This document shows, one piece after another, positions 10,111 through 22,124 of a DNA stretch of 64,000 nucleotides. Position 1 is the first letter of the stretch, and each line of letters starts with the position of its first letter. Source of the DNA: Prorocentrum cordatum. Taxonomy: Eukaryota; Sar; Dinophyceae; Prorocentrales; Prorocentraceae. The position numbers and the translations under genes are program-made. The notes beneath the pieces were generated by a model. It searched no databases and was not told where the DNA came from. It was given only the letters and a program-made list of their open reading frames with translations. The stretch covers positions 668,736 to 732,735 of the forward strand of contig CAUYUJ010019926.1 of NCBI GenBank assembly GCA_963575745.1, in the 5' to 3' direction.

Positions 10111-11000
10111 GTCAAAGAGGGAGAAAAACAAGGAAGGAAGCGGGTGCGATCCTCGCGAGGGTCGTGCCGACATGAGCGTCGCGGCGCGCGGGCGCTGCCA
10201 TCTGGGTTTCTGGGGGAGCTCCCTGTGGAAGCCACGCTCGCTGCCACGAGTACTCAGAGCCAGGCGTACCCAAACCGTTCACACCCATATACATTTACAC
10301 TAAGCGTAGCCATGCTCGCACTCATACACATAGATTCACTCGCACGCAGATGCAGACTCATTCACAATCAGACTCACTCGCGCTCAAACTCACCCGCGCT
10401 CAGTTTCTCGTATTAAGACCTCTCGTCTTCGTTCGTGTTGCGTACCCCGCCACATTTCGGCATGCCCCTCATGCGGTTCGTGGCCCCATAATGAGCGCCA
10501 CCGAAGACGATATTCACAATTGCGATACTCACAACTGCAAATGCTTGGGTCCTTCGCCGGGCAAACTTGTGTCCAGGCCTCCCAAAAGGGTGCTTAACAT
10601 GATGGCGCCGAACTGGAACCAAGTGTTTTCATGTGTCCAAGCCACCCACGGGGGGTCATCTAACATGTTGCCGTCTGGGCGCCCCCAGCGTGGGGGCCCA
10701 CAAGAACCATGCAAAATCAAAGCATCGACAACATATGTGCAATAAGCTGACACAATTTCGCCGGCGGGTGGTTATCCAGACTTCCGATTTACATATGTAA
10801 CATGGTGGTCCCGAGCTGGAGCCATGTGTTTTCACGTGTCCAGGCCACCCAAGTGGATATCTAACATGGTTGCCCCGAGCTGACCCCCCGTGTTTTCATG
10901 TGCAGGCCGCCCAGAGGGATATCTAATATGGTTGTCCTGAGCTGGAACTACGTTTTCACGCGTCCAAGCTACATAGGGAGATTTCCAACAGTGGTCGTCT
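10110..11000. repeat. Unassigned sequence plus ~67-bp minisatellite field 2
   Basis: 10110-10445 holds nothing recognisable except a run of imperfect ACTCNC repeats (10310-10400). 10449-10510 is a lone copy of the 89-bp unit. 10555-10680 and 10790-11000 are diverged units of the TGTCCAGGCC minisatellite with TATCTAACATGGT. Confidence 0.65.
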
Positions 11001-11045
11001 GGTTCTAAGCCTGGGCGAATTATGGGGGTGTCTCGAGCGAGGGCT

Positions 11046-11450
11046 GCAGAACTGAATAGGATCTTGAGCTCGAGCTGGTCAAGCGCCCTGCGCGTCTTGA
11101 TTGCAAATCGCCCGAGCTATGCGTTCAGACAGCTCGAACTTAAGATCCAAATCAGTTCGGTCAGGATTCTGACGCCGAGGACGGCTTGACTTACAATGCA
11201 ACAGCGCATGGCGCAACTCAACGCGGCATGTCTCCTGGCGCGTTCCCTGGAACTTCCACTGGCACGTTCCGTGGCGCGTCACTATGCGGCGCGGCACGAC
11301 GCAGAGCAGCACAACACAGCCCTTGGCATAATACCATCACTATTGATATCTTCAGCATTGCCGTTGCCCATCGCACAATTCAGGTGCTTGGAAACGTTCC
11401 CATGCCTCGCAATTCTATTTCCCTTTCCTGGTTCGTGGGTCTATCATGTT
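11046..11450. repeat. Dispersed ~400-bp repeat family, copy 1
   Basis: Starts AACTGAATAGGATCTTGAGC, continues with CGGTCAGGATTCTGACGCC, and ends with a GGAAACGTTCCCATG..GTGGGTCTATCATG block. The same succession of blocks recurs, diverged, at 23585-23800 and 24115-24450, and its last block alone at 21885-21985. No coding frame is shared, so it is probably an old non-autonomous transposon. Confidence 0.65.
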
Positions 11451-12346
11451 TGGATCACTCATTTACTTCTTTGTGTCTCCCTCTCTGTTCTCCCTGACAC
11501 AACGGACATGCAAATCCCACGCCGGTTACCTTAATGTCAGTGCGCGGTACACTTGGACTGCAAGATAGAAGTCTGCACCCAGAACTGGGCTCAATGTGCA
11601 TAAGACACATTGAAACTTCATCAAGCAATTGTTTTACCCTCTGTGCAACGACTGGTATAAGCCGAGTGACTCGAAGCGTCAGTAGTTTGTAGCTCACTGA
11701 TGGTCCCCAGACGACTATCATTGCCACAGATCGCCTGGGCATGTTCATCTTCTTTTTGCTGCCTCTTCGGTGAAGAATGCGCTAATTCTCCGCTCGCGCT
11801 TCCTCCTCCTCCTCCTCCTCCTCCTCCTCCTTCTAGTCCGGGGTCAGGTTCGGTTGCACATTCTCACCATCTTTAGCTCGTCATCCCTGTGCCCCTTCCT
11901 CTGTTGAGAAGGGGTCACTGTGCTTCAGTCTTCAAGCCCGGCGGCACCAGAAACATGTAGCCCCGAGGAACATCCCAAACCACAATGGCCTCGCAAACAC
12001 TGTATCATTCCCTTTTCTTCCATCCACCCATTCTCGTCCTATCTTTCTGCCTTCCTCTGTCTCCTTCTCCTCTTTCCTTGTGCTGGATCGGGATGAACTG
12101 GTGAACATTTGGTTCTTCCTCCCTTTTTCTCTCTCCCTTTTTCTCTCTCCTCTGCCACCTCCTGCTCCTGCTGCGCATTCTCTTCGTCGTCCTCGCCAAC
12201 CATTCCATTAGTGGGGGCGGAGCCTGTGACGGCACCAACCTGCCCCCGAGAGGCCCCCCCGCCAGCCCGTAAGAGAAATAATATCAACGGATTCGCGCAC
12301 CGTATCCGATCGGAATCGGCATTGTGTAGCACCGAGACGGAAACGT

Positions 12347-12380
<34 letters not shown>

Positions 12381-13580
12381 CGACCCGTCGTGTAATACAC
12401 CCGGTGGCGGAATCAGCGTAGCTCTCTGGCCGGTTGCGACGTCTCCGTGTTATCGGGCTCAGTCACAGACCACAAAGTGCGCACGGCCAACTATTCGACA
12501 CATCAAGGCACGTCCGTCAATGTGAAGAGAAGAACTCAAAAAGTCTGTGCAACGCTCTCATTCTTCACGTGTCAGAATCAAAGGTCAATTGCGGGTAAGT
12601 CGTTAGAAGAAACATCGTGTCCATAAAATCCGAACGGTGGAGCTGGACACGTTTTCAACGTAACGCAGCCAGACTGGTCACGAATAGCTGTCTGACGTTG
12701 TGGATGCTGACCAATCGAACGGTCTAAAATTGTCGGACATCTCACTGCTCTTGCGGTTCTCGTACATCGCACGATCAGAAAGCGCACACATGCAACACGA
12801 TGGATCGGAGAACGAGGCGGTTGCTCGCGCGGAAACTCATGCGAACGACGCTGCCGCTCGACGCTACGAGCGCACGCGCGCGGGGCCCGCCTCGGCCACC
12901 AGCTGCTCCGCGAGCTCCGCGGACAGCGCCAGGAGTGCGTCGATCCACCGGCGCACCATCTCGCGGAACCCGTGCACGCCTCGGAGCTGCCCGCAAAGCT
13001 AGGCAACTCAATGAATCAGCGCATGCTACTTTAAGGATGTGAAGCTAGCTGAGGGCCACGGCAAGGCAGAGCTCGAAAATGACCGACTCGAAAACAAGGC
13101 AAGACCGACTGCGGGGAGCAAATCACCGTCCAGACACGCATAACATCTCGCCCCACCTGAACGCACAGTCTTCTACACTGAGAACGATGCTCGGGGTGGA
13201 CATTCATAGTGCAAACACCCTGACAGGCCGCCACAACAATATGAATCCACTCCTCCACTTGAGCGGCCGTCGGCTAGGAAAAGCCCTACCACTGACCAGG
13301 CAAGATGCTTCCACCATCCTCCCCATTGCAACTGACAAAACATATGTACACTGAACATCTCGTTCTCCGTTTTCCAGAAGCAACACCAAGGCCTGGGCGA
13401 GAATGTGATTCTGAGTCACGCAGACCAGACTGCATGTGCCCCCAACCGCTGTCATAAGCAAAAGCCGTTGTAATGTGAAAGTCGCATCTTCGCAGCTTGA
13501 CATAATGTCGCCTGGATGCGGGCGCGAGCGTAGTTCCGAAGACCGCGAGCAGGACATTATGAACGCACTCCTCTGGAAGG
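11450..13580. other. No recognisable gene
   Basis: Contains a (CTC)n run near 11801-11832, a perfect (AT)n run near 12349-12379 and polypyrimidine at 12010-12180. Open frames at 12578-13011 on both strands are Arg/Ala-rich shadows. I see no gene, structured RNA or mobile element here. Confidence 0.5.
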
Positions 13581-13589
13581 TCTGTTTTA

Positions 13590-13745
13590 CCTGGCGCGCT
13601 GAGCGCACTCGGCAACCCTGGCGCCTCGGGCAATTAGCCAGTCGGGCGCAGCTGGTGCAGGTGGCGCGCAGGGCGAACCTGGAGCATCTTGGCGCGCCTG
13701 GGACACCTGGCCTGCCTGTTGCATTGGGTCCGCCTGGCACGCCCT
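13590..13745 (+). pseudogene. Collagen-like Gly-X-Y relic, frame-shifted
   Basis: Three successive plus-strand frames each read a short Gly-X-Y stretch: LPGALSALGNPGASGN then a stop, then GAAGAGGAQGEPGAS, then GAPGTPGLPVALGPPGTP. That the pattern continues across two frame changes suggests a decayed collagen-like repeat, but 9-bp GC-rich repetition alone could mimic it. Confidence 0.3.
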
Positions 13746-13799
13746 CCTTCGCATGGTGCATACGGTCATACTACGGAGGGGGCGTTCGCTAAGGAATGT

Positions 13800-14350
13800 G
13801 CCCAATAGGCTTCAAGACCTGGAAGATTCTTTTATCGGATGAGGGCAACAATGATACCCATGGCCAAACCTCAACTGGACTTCCACCGGCTTCCAGACCG
13901 TGAATTCCTTACCCAATGGTTCCTTATTCAATGTCCTTCCGTAGTTATCCGTAGTGGCAGTGGGCGAGACAATTTGTGGCTCCCTTGTGAGGGCTCAGCC
14001 TCTCCCCCTATCCTCTTCCTGTAATTCGGACCAAGGTTTCCAGAGGTTTCGGACGGTCGACTTTGACCCAACATGGAGGCAACTTGTTTTCACATCGCCT
14101 GCAGTCAAGTGCGAGCTGTTCCAACTCAGCTCCAAGGTGCCCTCAAGTATGCCAATCTGGCCGTTCAGATTGTACAGTAAGGCTCTTTTTGGCCTCCAGC
14201 ACGGCCTCAAGATGACAGAACAAAGCGCCTACATGGCTCTGAGGTGGCAGCAGTGCCTCTCTATATATCACCTCCCCCCGAAATATTAAGCTGTTTAGCA
14301 TGCGCTCCGTTTGTAAACCGAACTTCGCGTTCTCGCCTTTTCGGCTTCCG
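13800..14350. other. No recognisable gene
   Basis: Moderate GC, no long frame with credible composition, no repeats I could define. Confidence 0.4.
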
Positions 14351-14359
14351 TTGGGCCTC

Positions 14360-15690
14360 GGAGTCCTCAAGGTGGCCCAAAGGGGCCCTTAGGAGGACCC
14401 CAGCGGGCTCCAAGAGGGCCCCAACGCCTGCCAAGACCACCCCAAGAGAGCCCCAAGGGCCCCCCAAGACGCTCCAGAAGGGCTCGAATCAGCTCAGCTT
14501 GACTACTTTTCGTGCTCGTTGGGGGCCCCTGATCTAGGATCTATGATCCACTCCTTTTAATCGATGGCATCCCGCATTGCCCCAACTTGGCTCCAGATAT
14601 CCCCCAACTGGCATCAATAGGACCCCAAGGGGGGCCCGAAAGGGCAGTGAGAGAATCTCACGACGGCTTCGAGACACCTCCAATGGGCTTCCAGAGATGC
14701 TCGAATTCGGAACTTTTGCGGGCTGCGTGGGCTGAAATCCGCCGACCCTGTCGGCGTGTGTGAGGGGGAGTTCTGGGTCCGTAGTCCCTGGGTGTTCCCA
14801 AGAAGCGATCTTTCATTCGATCTGCTCTTCCCTCCCTAGAGACTCTCCAGAGACCCTCTTTGGCGCGCCAAGCTCGTCAACTAGAGGTAAATTGAGACAG
14901 GTTGTTATCGAAGTCGTAATATGATCGCATGGGACCCACTTCCCTTTGATCCCTTCCCCGCCCAAGGGGTGGGTCCTGGAGGGGTCCCCGGGGGGGTCCC
15001 GGGAGGGGGTCCCGTCCCAGGGGGGGGGGGGGCGTCCAGGGCAGAATCCAGTCCCTCCCCTTGCTGTTCGGACCGCCTTCGAGCAAATTTTGCTCTCCTT
15101 CGGCAAATCAAATCCACGATGCTCCAAGAGGGGCCCCAGAGGGCCCAGAGTCGTCGAAAGATTGCTCCAAGACGCCCAATATTGCCTCCAGACGGCTCGA
15201 GACGCCTCTAAGACGCCCCAAGAGGCCTCTAAAAGCACTCCCACGAGGGCCCAAGAGGCAACCTTTATTGAATGTCCGTGGGTTTTTGATTGGTTTTAGC
15301 GTTTCTGCCTTTTCGGCTTCCCGACGCTCCAAGACGGCCCAAGAGGCTCAAATATGGGTCCAAGACGTCCTACGAGGCCTTCACGAAGGCACCGCGACGG
15401 CCCAAAAGTCATCCGAGACGGCCCAAGAGGCCTCCAAGACGGCCCCAGACGGCCCCAAGAGCGCCCCAAGAGGGGCCTCGGAGGGCGAATACGAAGCGAC
15501 ATGTCGAACTCACCGACCCAAGAGGCTCCTGGGAGGCCACAAACGGTGAAATCGCCCGAACGCCCCAAGAGAGCTCCCGCATAATTTTCCAAGAGACGAC
15601 TAGGCTCGCCTCACGGATGGTCAGGATGGTGCTGCATTGCCGCCAAGACGATCCAAAATGCCCTCAAAGACGGCGAAACTGACCGCGTCT
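14360..15690. repeat. Degenerate CCAAGAGGCC repeat field
   Basis: Short imperfect repeats of CCCCAAGAGGCC and CCAAGACGGCCC fill 14370-14490, 14600-14700 and 15120-15660. A G-rich block (14975-15035, with runs of G) lies within. Same style as 4740-5050. Arg/Pro-rich frames are artefacts. Confidence 0.6.
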
Positions 15691-15789
15691 CACCTAATCT
15701 TACCCCAAACTGTCTCCAAGACGTTTCCAGATGGTGGCAAGAGGCCGCTATGAAGTCTGAGGAGGCTCCCAGAGCCCCGAAAAGGCTCC

Positions 15790-15950
15790 CAAGAGGTCTC
15801 CTCCTCCTCCTCCTCTTCCTGGTTGTCCTCCTCGTTCTCCTCCCCCTCCTGCTGCTCCTCTTCCTCCTCTCCTCTTCCTCCTCCTTCTCCGCCTCCTCCT
15901 CCTCCTCCTCCCTCTTCAGATTCCCCCCCTCCTCCTCCCCCCAGCGGCTG
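15790..15950. repeat. (CCT)n-rich tract
   Basis: Imperfect CTC/CCT triplets with interruptions, followed by unassigned sequence to 16260. Confidence 0.85.
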
Positions 15951-16267
15951 CGAGTGCACATAGGCAGACAGCTTGGCCAAGCTGTGCTCATCGTCATGCG
16001 CTTCATGGGAACCTCATGGGGCTTCAAGGGAACTCTTGGGGGCGTCTGGTCCCAACCTTGCCGAACACCTCTGGTTGTCACCTTCATCATGGGGGTCTTC
16101 TTCCAAGGTCGGGGCGGCACCAGCCGTAAGTCCTTCACAATCTTCTTTGGTCTGACTGGTGTCCCCCTCCCTATTTGACAGGTGCCCCTCCCCCTCCCTT
16201 CGCACGACTACTCGTCTAGGAATCGTTTCTGTTGGGCTTGTGGCGACGCGAGGCATCGCGCATTGCT

Positions 16268-16879
16268 ACTCGCTCGCTGCATTCACAAAGTAATGGGCGC
16301 GCCCAGTTGCCATGGCACCTAGCTGGTAGAACGAGTCACTGGGCACCATCAGCCATGCGTTGAGTTTGCTTAGGCCCAAAACTACATTACCATCCAAACC
16401 AACGTTCGGCGCAATCATGTCACCCTCGAAGGAAAACTCTCGGCATCAAGACAATCTAGATTTGCGTCAGAACATAATCTGCTGAATCACTCAGAAAGGC
16501 CCAATCTTCCCACAACGTGTCAAACTGCAATGCTGCAGCCGCACATCTGAGGCGCACGCCGTCACCAGCGTGGGACCAAGGCCGGACCTCAGTGTATGCA
16601 CAATGGCCAAACGTGTCATCAACGCTGTGCTCACACAACGACATGTACCATTCCTCTATCAGGACATGGCATATCTACGACGTTCTGACGTTGCCAGTCA
16701 AGGCTCTCCTCGGACAAATTAAACCAGGCACTAATCGTTCCGTTGTCATGGTGTCGTTCTTGAACGTCTCGAAAGGTTCGGGGGGAATGGAGTATAGAAC
16801 TGAGGAGTCTTCCTGTGGGCTTATGAGCGCTGGCGTGGAACACAATGCTGTTTACAAATATCTGGACCACTTTTAGCAC
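16268..16879 (-). pseudogene. Unrecognised protein, at least two frame breaks
   Basis: Three coding-like minus-strand segments follow one another in different frames. 16879-16631 includes VNSIVFHASAHKPTGRLL and NLSEESLDWQRQNVVDMPC. 16644-16456 includes LWEDWAFLSDSADYVLTQI. 16440-16268 includes EFSFEGDMIAPNVG and LNAWLMVPSDSFYQLGAMA and ends in a stop. Low-repeat, mixed amino-acid composition makes chance unlikely. I do not recognise the family. The breaks could be decay or short introns, but I found no clean splice pairs. Confidence 0.5.
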
Positions 16880-16884
16880 CCCTG

Positions 16885-17215
16885 GATCCTAGACCTTGAA
16901 TGATCTCAAGGACCTGCTTCGCTTTCCAAGGCGAACCAAGATTTCCAAGGAATGCTCAGAGAAGAGAACGGCATGCAGTGCTACAACTCGAGGGGGAATG
17001 CGACGGCGGGGTCTGTAGTCAGCGGAGAATCGAAGGAGGAACCACATGGTGCAAAGAACGGGATGGATGCTTCACTGTGCCGTGCTTGGGAGAGGGAGAG
17101 GTAGAGGGAGAGAGAGAGAGAGATACATACAAATAGAGAACGCATGACCAAAGATACCAAAACCATATGTAACGATTCTGAATCCGCCTTGCAGAGAACA
17201 TCTCCAGTGGACTAG
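16885..17215. other. No recognisable gene
   Basis: A short GA run at 17098-17122 is the only feature seen. Confidence 0.4.
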
Positions 17216-17219
17216 TCCC

Positions 17220-18420
17220 AGGATGCCGAAAACTAATGCTCTAATGCTCACATGTCGCAGCACCGAACGGCACGACGCCGTGCAACCACCTCCGAGCTCG
17301 CAGGATCACGCGCGGACCCACACGGCACTGCACGGGGCAATGAACTCTGACCCCATGGCGAAAACTTCACGGCGCCTTACCTCCGCTGCACGGCACGCGC
17401 CGGGAATGACCTCCAAGATCGTGGCTATTGCACACAACACGACATGGCACTGCACTAAGCACACGATTCCGACCCCGTGGCCACTCAAACGGCCTGGAGG
17501 GCACGACATGGCACCGCACGACACAGCTCCTGCAGCTCTGGCAACTGAGTCCGAACTCAGGGCCATCCATGCGGCATCACATGGCACCTCACCCAAGAAC
17601 GGAATCCGCGCTCATGGTCACCGGCATGTTAGCACACCACGTGGCACCGCAGACCACAGGACAATATACACACTGCACCAGGGGGCACCGATGGACACCA
17701 CTCTGGGCAGACAACAATTCAACCCCAATTTCGAGCATACCAACTTGAGGCCTCGTGACTTCCACGAACGAACTCTTGAAACGTTTCCCGTGCATTTAAG
17801 TACGCCCTAGCAAGAAAACGCGCAATGTATCTAAGCAGTGAAAAGTTCTGGATTATGGTGTCAGTGGCATATCACGTGTGGACTCACTTTCGATGTATAC
17901 ATGGTCCCAAAGCAACTAATCACACAACAACTCAATACCACATGGCAACGCGCGGCACAACCACCGGTAATCCGACATCGCGCTCGAATACGCGGGCACA
18001 ACACTGCACAATTCTGCGAGGCGCCGCCGTGTCTCGGCCATTCTGGCTTCTGCGCACGCACGCAGGGCCGCAAGGCATCGCCCAATGCAATCGTGGCCCG
18101 ACCATATAAATTTCGAGCAAAGCGGATTCCGTATCGCAAGGCAGTGATGCGAGTCCACGGACTTCCCTTGAGCAACAGCGAACGGATACGACGCCGCAGG
18201 GCGCGAGCCGACGAGCATCGCATCACTCTCGAGACTGCGGATGTGGCACCTCATGGCACCGCAGGACACCGTTACGGTCTGATCTCATTTTCGAGAACGA
18301 GCGCACGGCACGGCACGGTACCGCACAGAGCAGCTGCAGCCAGACAGACTTTCGCTCTCGAGCACGCCGCCTCGGCAGGTGCCGCACGCCGCCGCCGCGG
18401 CCCGACCCATGTTCGTCGGC
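17220..18420. repeat. Degenerate ~100-bp repeat rich in GGCACNGCAC
   Basis: Diverged copies containing ATGGCACCGCACGACAC, preceded by blocks such as GATTCCGACCCCGTGG, recur roughly every 100 bp (for example near 17330, 17440, 17500, 17640, 17940 and 18250). The unit borders are vague. No coding signal. Confidence 0.5.
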
Positions 18421-18514
18421 GCGGCGCGAGCCGATCTGCCCCGCCCCCTGTCCTAGAATTGGTCAGAGCACGCAGCATTTGCAATTCGGGGCACCTCGCC
18501 TTTCTAAGACGGGA

Positions 18515-18720
18515 TGGGAGGAGGGAGGGGGAGGAGGAGGAGGAGGAGGAGGAGGAGGAGGAGGGGGAGAAGGAGGAAGAGGAGAAGGAGGAAGAGGAGG
18601 AGGAGGAGGAGGGAGGAGGAGGAGGAGGAGGAGGAGGAGGAGGAGGAAGAGGAATAGGAGGGGGAGGACGAGGAGGAGGAGGAGGAAGAGGAGGAGGAGG
18701 AGGAGGAGGAGGCGGACGGA
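18515..18720. repeat. (GGA)n microsatellite
   Basis: About 200 bp of GGA/GAA triplets with few interruptions. Confidence 0.95.
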
Positions 18721-18724
18721 ACGG

Positions 18725-20660
18725 CAGGATGATGACCATCTTCGGATGACGATAGATCGGGAATCTCTTAGAGCTGGTGGGTATGGAGGATGTGTCGGAC
18801 ACCGCGGCCGTTCTGGAGCGAACGCTCAGGAGCAGTGTTATCTTCCTCGAGCCTGCTCGATCTCGCCGCGCCCGCCTCGATGATCCTCAGAACGTGTGTT
18901 AGCGCCAACGTGTGTTTGTCCGACGATTCCCTGCAATACGACGCAAGCGGCACAACGAGGGCCGACACAGGCTGCGCGCTATCGGCTGAGCCGGACGGGG
19001 TGAACACACGATTGGGCTAACACACGTCCTAAGGACCATCGACCGCCCCTGGGGGCCGGACAGGAATGACGGTGGCAGCGGGTGCCGCCACGCCGCGGCC
19101 GAGGGACGCCGCAAGCTCCACGGCGCACCCGCTGAGCTCGGACGAGGCCAGTGCAGCAGCCACCTCTCGGCGGGGGTGGGGTGCGCGTGCGCTGGGCGGG
19201 GTCCATTTTGCAGGCGCTCCCGAAGAGCCTGGGAGAGGTGCCTCTCTCAGACGTCCTCACCAGCCGTGCGATCGGCGCAAGAGTCACAGTTTGCATCGCG
19301 AAGCCAGTGTGTTTCGAGCCCCCTGGTCGAGCGATCTGAATCCAGTGCCGCAGTGGAAGGGCACGTGACCCGGGGACGAAACATCGCCTGGGCCTGATAC
19401 CAATCGACGCCCCTGACCAAGATTGCTGCGCACCTCACAGCACATCTCATGATGGCCCTGAACCTCTGGAGGAGAATCAATGCAGAGCGTTCGCGTCTGA
19501 ACGTGCTCATTCGTGTGCCCATCTTTAACTACCCCTGGCTATAGGACGGCTCAATAAGCCCCGAACAAAGTAATTAGGCGCGACAGAGAACTGGACATTT
19601 CCAGGGTCCAGCCTCCCTGGAACAATTTAAAATCAACGACCTTTTGGATCTGGATGGAAAAAAGCGGTCCGGCCACGCCAGGCACACCTGCCCCGGCCTG
19701 CTTAGGTGGTTCGGTTTGCTCTGCAGGTTCGAGGGCGGATCTTTGCGAAGGACGCTTCGATGAGGCAGACCGCAACTGATTGGCTTCGGAATGCCTCGAG
19801 ACAGCCTCTAGGCGCCCATGCGTCTGGGCAGACCGCAGCTTGCGACGCGGGGCACGCGGCCATCTTCGCACTGTCGCGCCGCCGTCCTGGAGAATGAGGA
19901 TGGCCCTCAGGTCCAGGCCGCGCGGAGCGAGGCATCGTCATACCCTCGCGGCCCTGCGGGCGACCTGGGAGAGCTTCCCCCAGCTGCGCGCAAGAGTGGC
20001 CCCAGACAATATGGCGCCGCTGCTGCGCGGCTGGCCGATACTTGCATGCGATGCGACATTAGCGGCCTGGCGTGCTCGGGCTTGGCCCCCACTGGCAACA
20101 CCCCGAACACTGCGCACTAAACAGTCACTTTAGCGAAGGGTCGCTCGGCTTTCGGGCCATAACTCTGGTCCCCGGCAGCCGTTCAGTACGATCTGGGCAC
20201 CCCTAGAAAGCCCTCGGCGAGGCGCAGCTGCTGAAACGCATCCCGAGGCAGGAAACCATCCAAGGACCGACAGAAACGTCCAAAAATGTCTAGCCGCGCG
20301 CGAAAGGTCACTCTAGCGGAGGGTCACTCTTACGAGAATGGTAAGGCGGGTTGCGAACAGACATACCCCCCTGGCAGTCTTAGCTGGCCTCAGCATGCCC
20401 AACCGAGTAGTCCCAGCTGGCCTCAACAGGCCCCCCCGAATAGTCCAGAGCGGTCAGAGCACACCAAACCCTGGGGCGCAGAGCGTCACAAAGGCGCCGC
20501 TGGAGGCGGCGCGAGGGCTTTTCGGGGGTCCTGCTGCGGCCAGCCAGGACTGACTGGGCGGGGGGGTCGCTGGAGGTGTGCAACCCGAAGCTTTGCCATC
20601 TGGCGGAGGGTTACTCTCGCGGAGGCCTCCCAAACGGGGTCCGAGTATATAAGGTCTAAG
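18725..20660. other. No recognisable gene
   Basis: GC-rich unique-looking sequence. A weak repeat AAGGTCACTCTAGCGGAGGG is seen near 20307, with variants near 20123 and 20608, and GGCCTCAACAGGCCC-type copies at 20385-20450. Overlapping frames give no convincing protein. Confidence 0.4.
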
Positions 20661-20667
20661 GATCGCG

Positions 20668-20800
20668 CCGCATCGCTGATGCATTGCCGATGCATCGGCG
20701 ATGCATCGCCGAGGAATCGGCGACGCCAGCGATGCATCGGCAACGTCGGCGTGGAGAAAATCGGGCCCCACGTCGAGCCGCATCACCCACGCATCAGCGA
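20668..20800. repeat. 12-bp GATGCATCGGCG short repeat
   Basis: GATGCATYGCC / GATGCATCGGC repeats, imperfect, about eight copies, built on the palindrome ATGCAT. Confidence 0.75.
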
Positions 20801-21168
20801 TGCGACGCGATCCTTCGACCCCGTCTGCTCTGGCCAAGTCTGGGAGGAAATCGGCCCGACCTGGGACAGATGAGAATCCTTCAAGACCTCAAGACCCTCC
20901 ACCGTCCAGAAAACACAGAACACCCAAGGGTACACCCCCCAGGATGCACAAGAGCATCCAACAGACACGAAGAACATGAGGGTAGCCTCCACGAACCGAC
21001 CTCGGTCTTATACTACCTCGGTCCGACCGCTCTGCAGAGCCTCTCGCCCCGCTGGCCCTGTCTCCCAGGGGGCCTGTCCGTGAGCGCTCGGGCTCCTCAT
21101 GGCCTCCTGTGGCTTGGCACTTCGTGCCCTGCCTGGGAGTAGAAAGCGCGCCGTAAACAGAAACTTTT

Positions 21169-21267
21169 TTGGATCTGCGCTGGGCCCCCCCCTCCCTGGC
21201 GCGCGGAGCGCGCCAGGGACGGCGCCGGAGGCGCCGTCGCGGGGGGGGGGGCCCAGCGCGGATCCAA
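21169..21267. other. Nested palindrome (three stems, cruciform-capable)
   Basis: The outer arms TTGGATCTGCGCTGGGCCCC (from 21169) and its near-perfect complement ending at 21267 enclose two perfect hairpins. One is CCCTGGCGCGC-GGA-GCGCGCCAGGG (about 21194-21218); the other is ACGGCGCC-GGA-GGCGCCGT (about 21219-21237). Both loops are GGA. It looks like a small non-autonomous hairpin element or a structured site. No target duplication was identified. Confidence 0.8.
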
Positions 21268-21335
21268 GAAATCTGCGCGGAGCGCCAAAAGTTCGTGCCT
21301 ATGGCGTTTATTATTTATTTTTTCTTCTTCTTCTT

Positions 21336-21620
21336 CTTTGGGTGCCAGGAAGGCTCTCCTCCCCCCTCAACCGCAAAGCCCTGTGGCCCACAGAAGGCCG
21401 CCGGGCATGGCCTCCGCGTCGTTTTTTTTCTTCTTCGGGTGCCAGGAAGGCTTCCCTCCCCCCCTCAACCGCAAAGCCCTGTGGCCCACAGAAGGCCGCC
21501 AGGCATGGCCTCCGCGTCGTTTTTTTCTTCTTCGGGTGCCAGGAAGGCTTCCCTCCCCCCCGAAACCGCAGAGCCCTGTGGCCCACAGAGAAGGCCGCCG
21601 GGGGCATGGCCTCCGCGTCG
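21336..21620. repeat. 97-bp tandem array, three copies
   Basis: Units starting GGGTGCCAGGAAGGC begin at about 21340, 21437 and 21534, each ending in TGGCCTCCGCGTCG and a T-rich run. On the minus strand the sequence just beyond (21600-21697) reads AALAAEWARLSRAVADMYAA, which looks coding and may be the edge of a captured exon. Confidence 0.85.
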
Positions 21621-21747
21621 CCCCCGCGCAGCGCCGCGTACATGTCGGCGACGGCCCGCGACAGCCGGGCCCACTCGGCCGCGAGCGCGGCCTGCACGGG
21701 TCGCGCGCGCGCGGGCTGAAGTCTGGCGCTCCTGGCCAGTCTCGATC

Positions 21748-21842
21748 GTTTTTTTTTTTTGGTTTTGTTGTTGTTGTTGCTTTTTTTTTTTTTTTTTTTT
21801 TTTGTTTGTTTTTTTTTGTTTTTTGTTTATTTGTTTGTTGTT
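21748..21842. repeat. T-rich homopolymer tract
   Basis: Runs of up to about 22 T with interspersed G. On the minus strand this is an A-rich tail-like tract next to the 97-bp array, so a retroposed 3' end on the minus strand is possible but not shown. Confidence 0.7.
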
Positions 21843-22124
21843 TTGTCCTCCCCCATGGAGAAGGCGCAGGCCCAAGGTTCTCTCTCGAAATTGTTGAACT
21901 CGCCTGTCGCCCAATCACGTGTCTTAGAAACACAGACGTGGCCCGCGTTTCTACACTCCTTTCTTGGTTTCGTGGGTCGATCGCGATTCTGGAAAGGGCG
22001 CGGGCCCAAGGTTGTCGCTTAGTTGGTCGATGAACTGCCGTGCTATGCCAGGCAAGGGCCAGCGAAACGATTTGCGATGAAAAACGGAGTGAAGCTCCAT
22101 TTTGTGAAACAGACTGCGGGCGGT

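Noticed and set aside
10290-10320. CGTAGCCATG resembling the start of the spliced leader
   Set aside because: Only about ten bases match and the ATTTTGGCTC core is absent.
12340-12380. (AT)n run as a promoter TATA region
   Set aside because: No gene starts nearby, and dinoflagellates are thought to lack a canonical TATA box.
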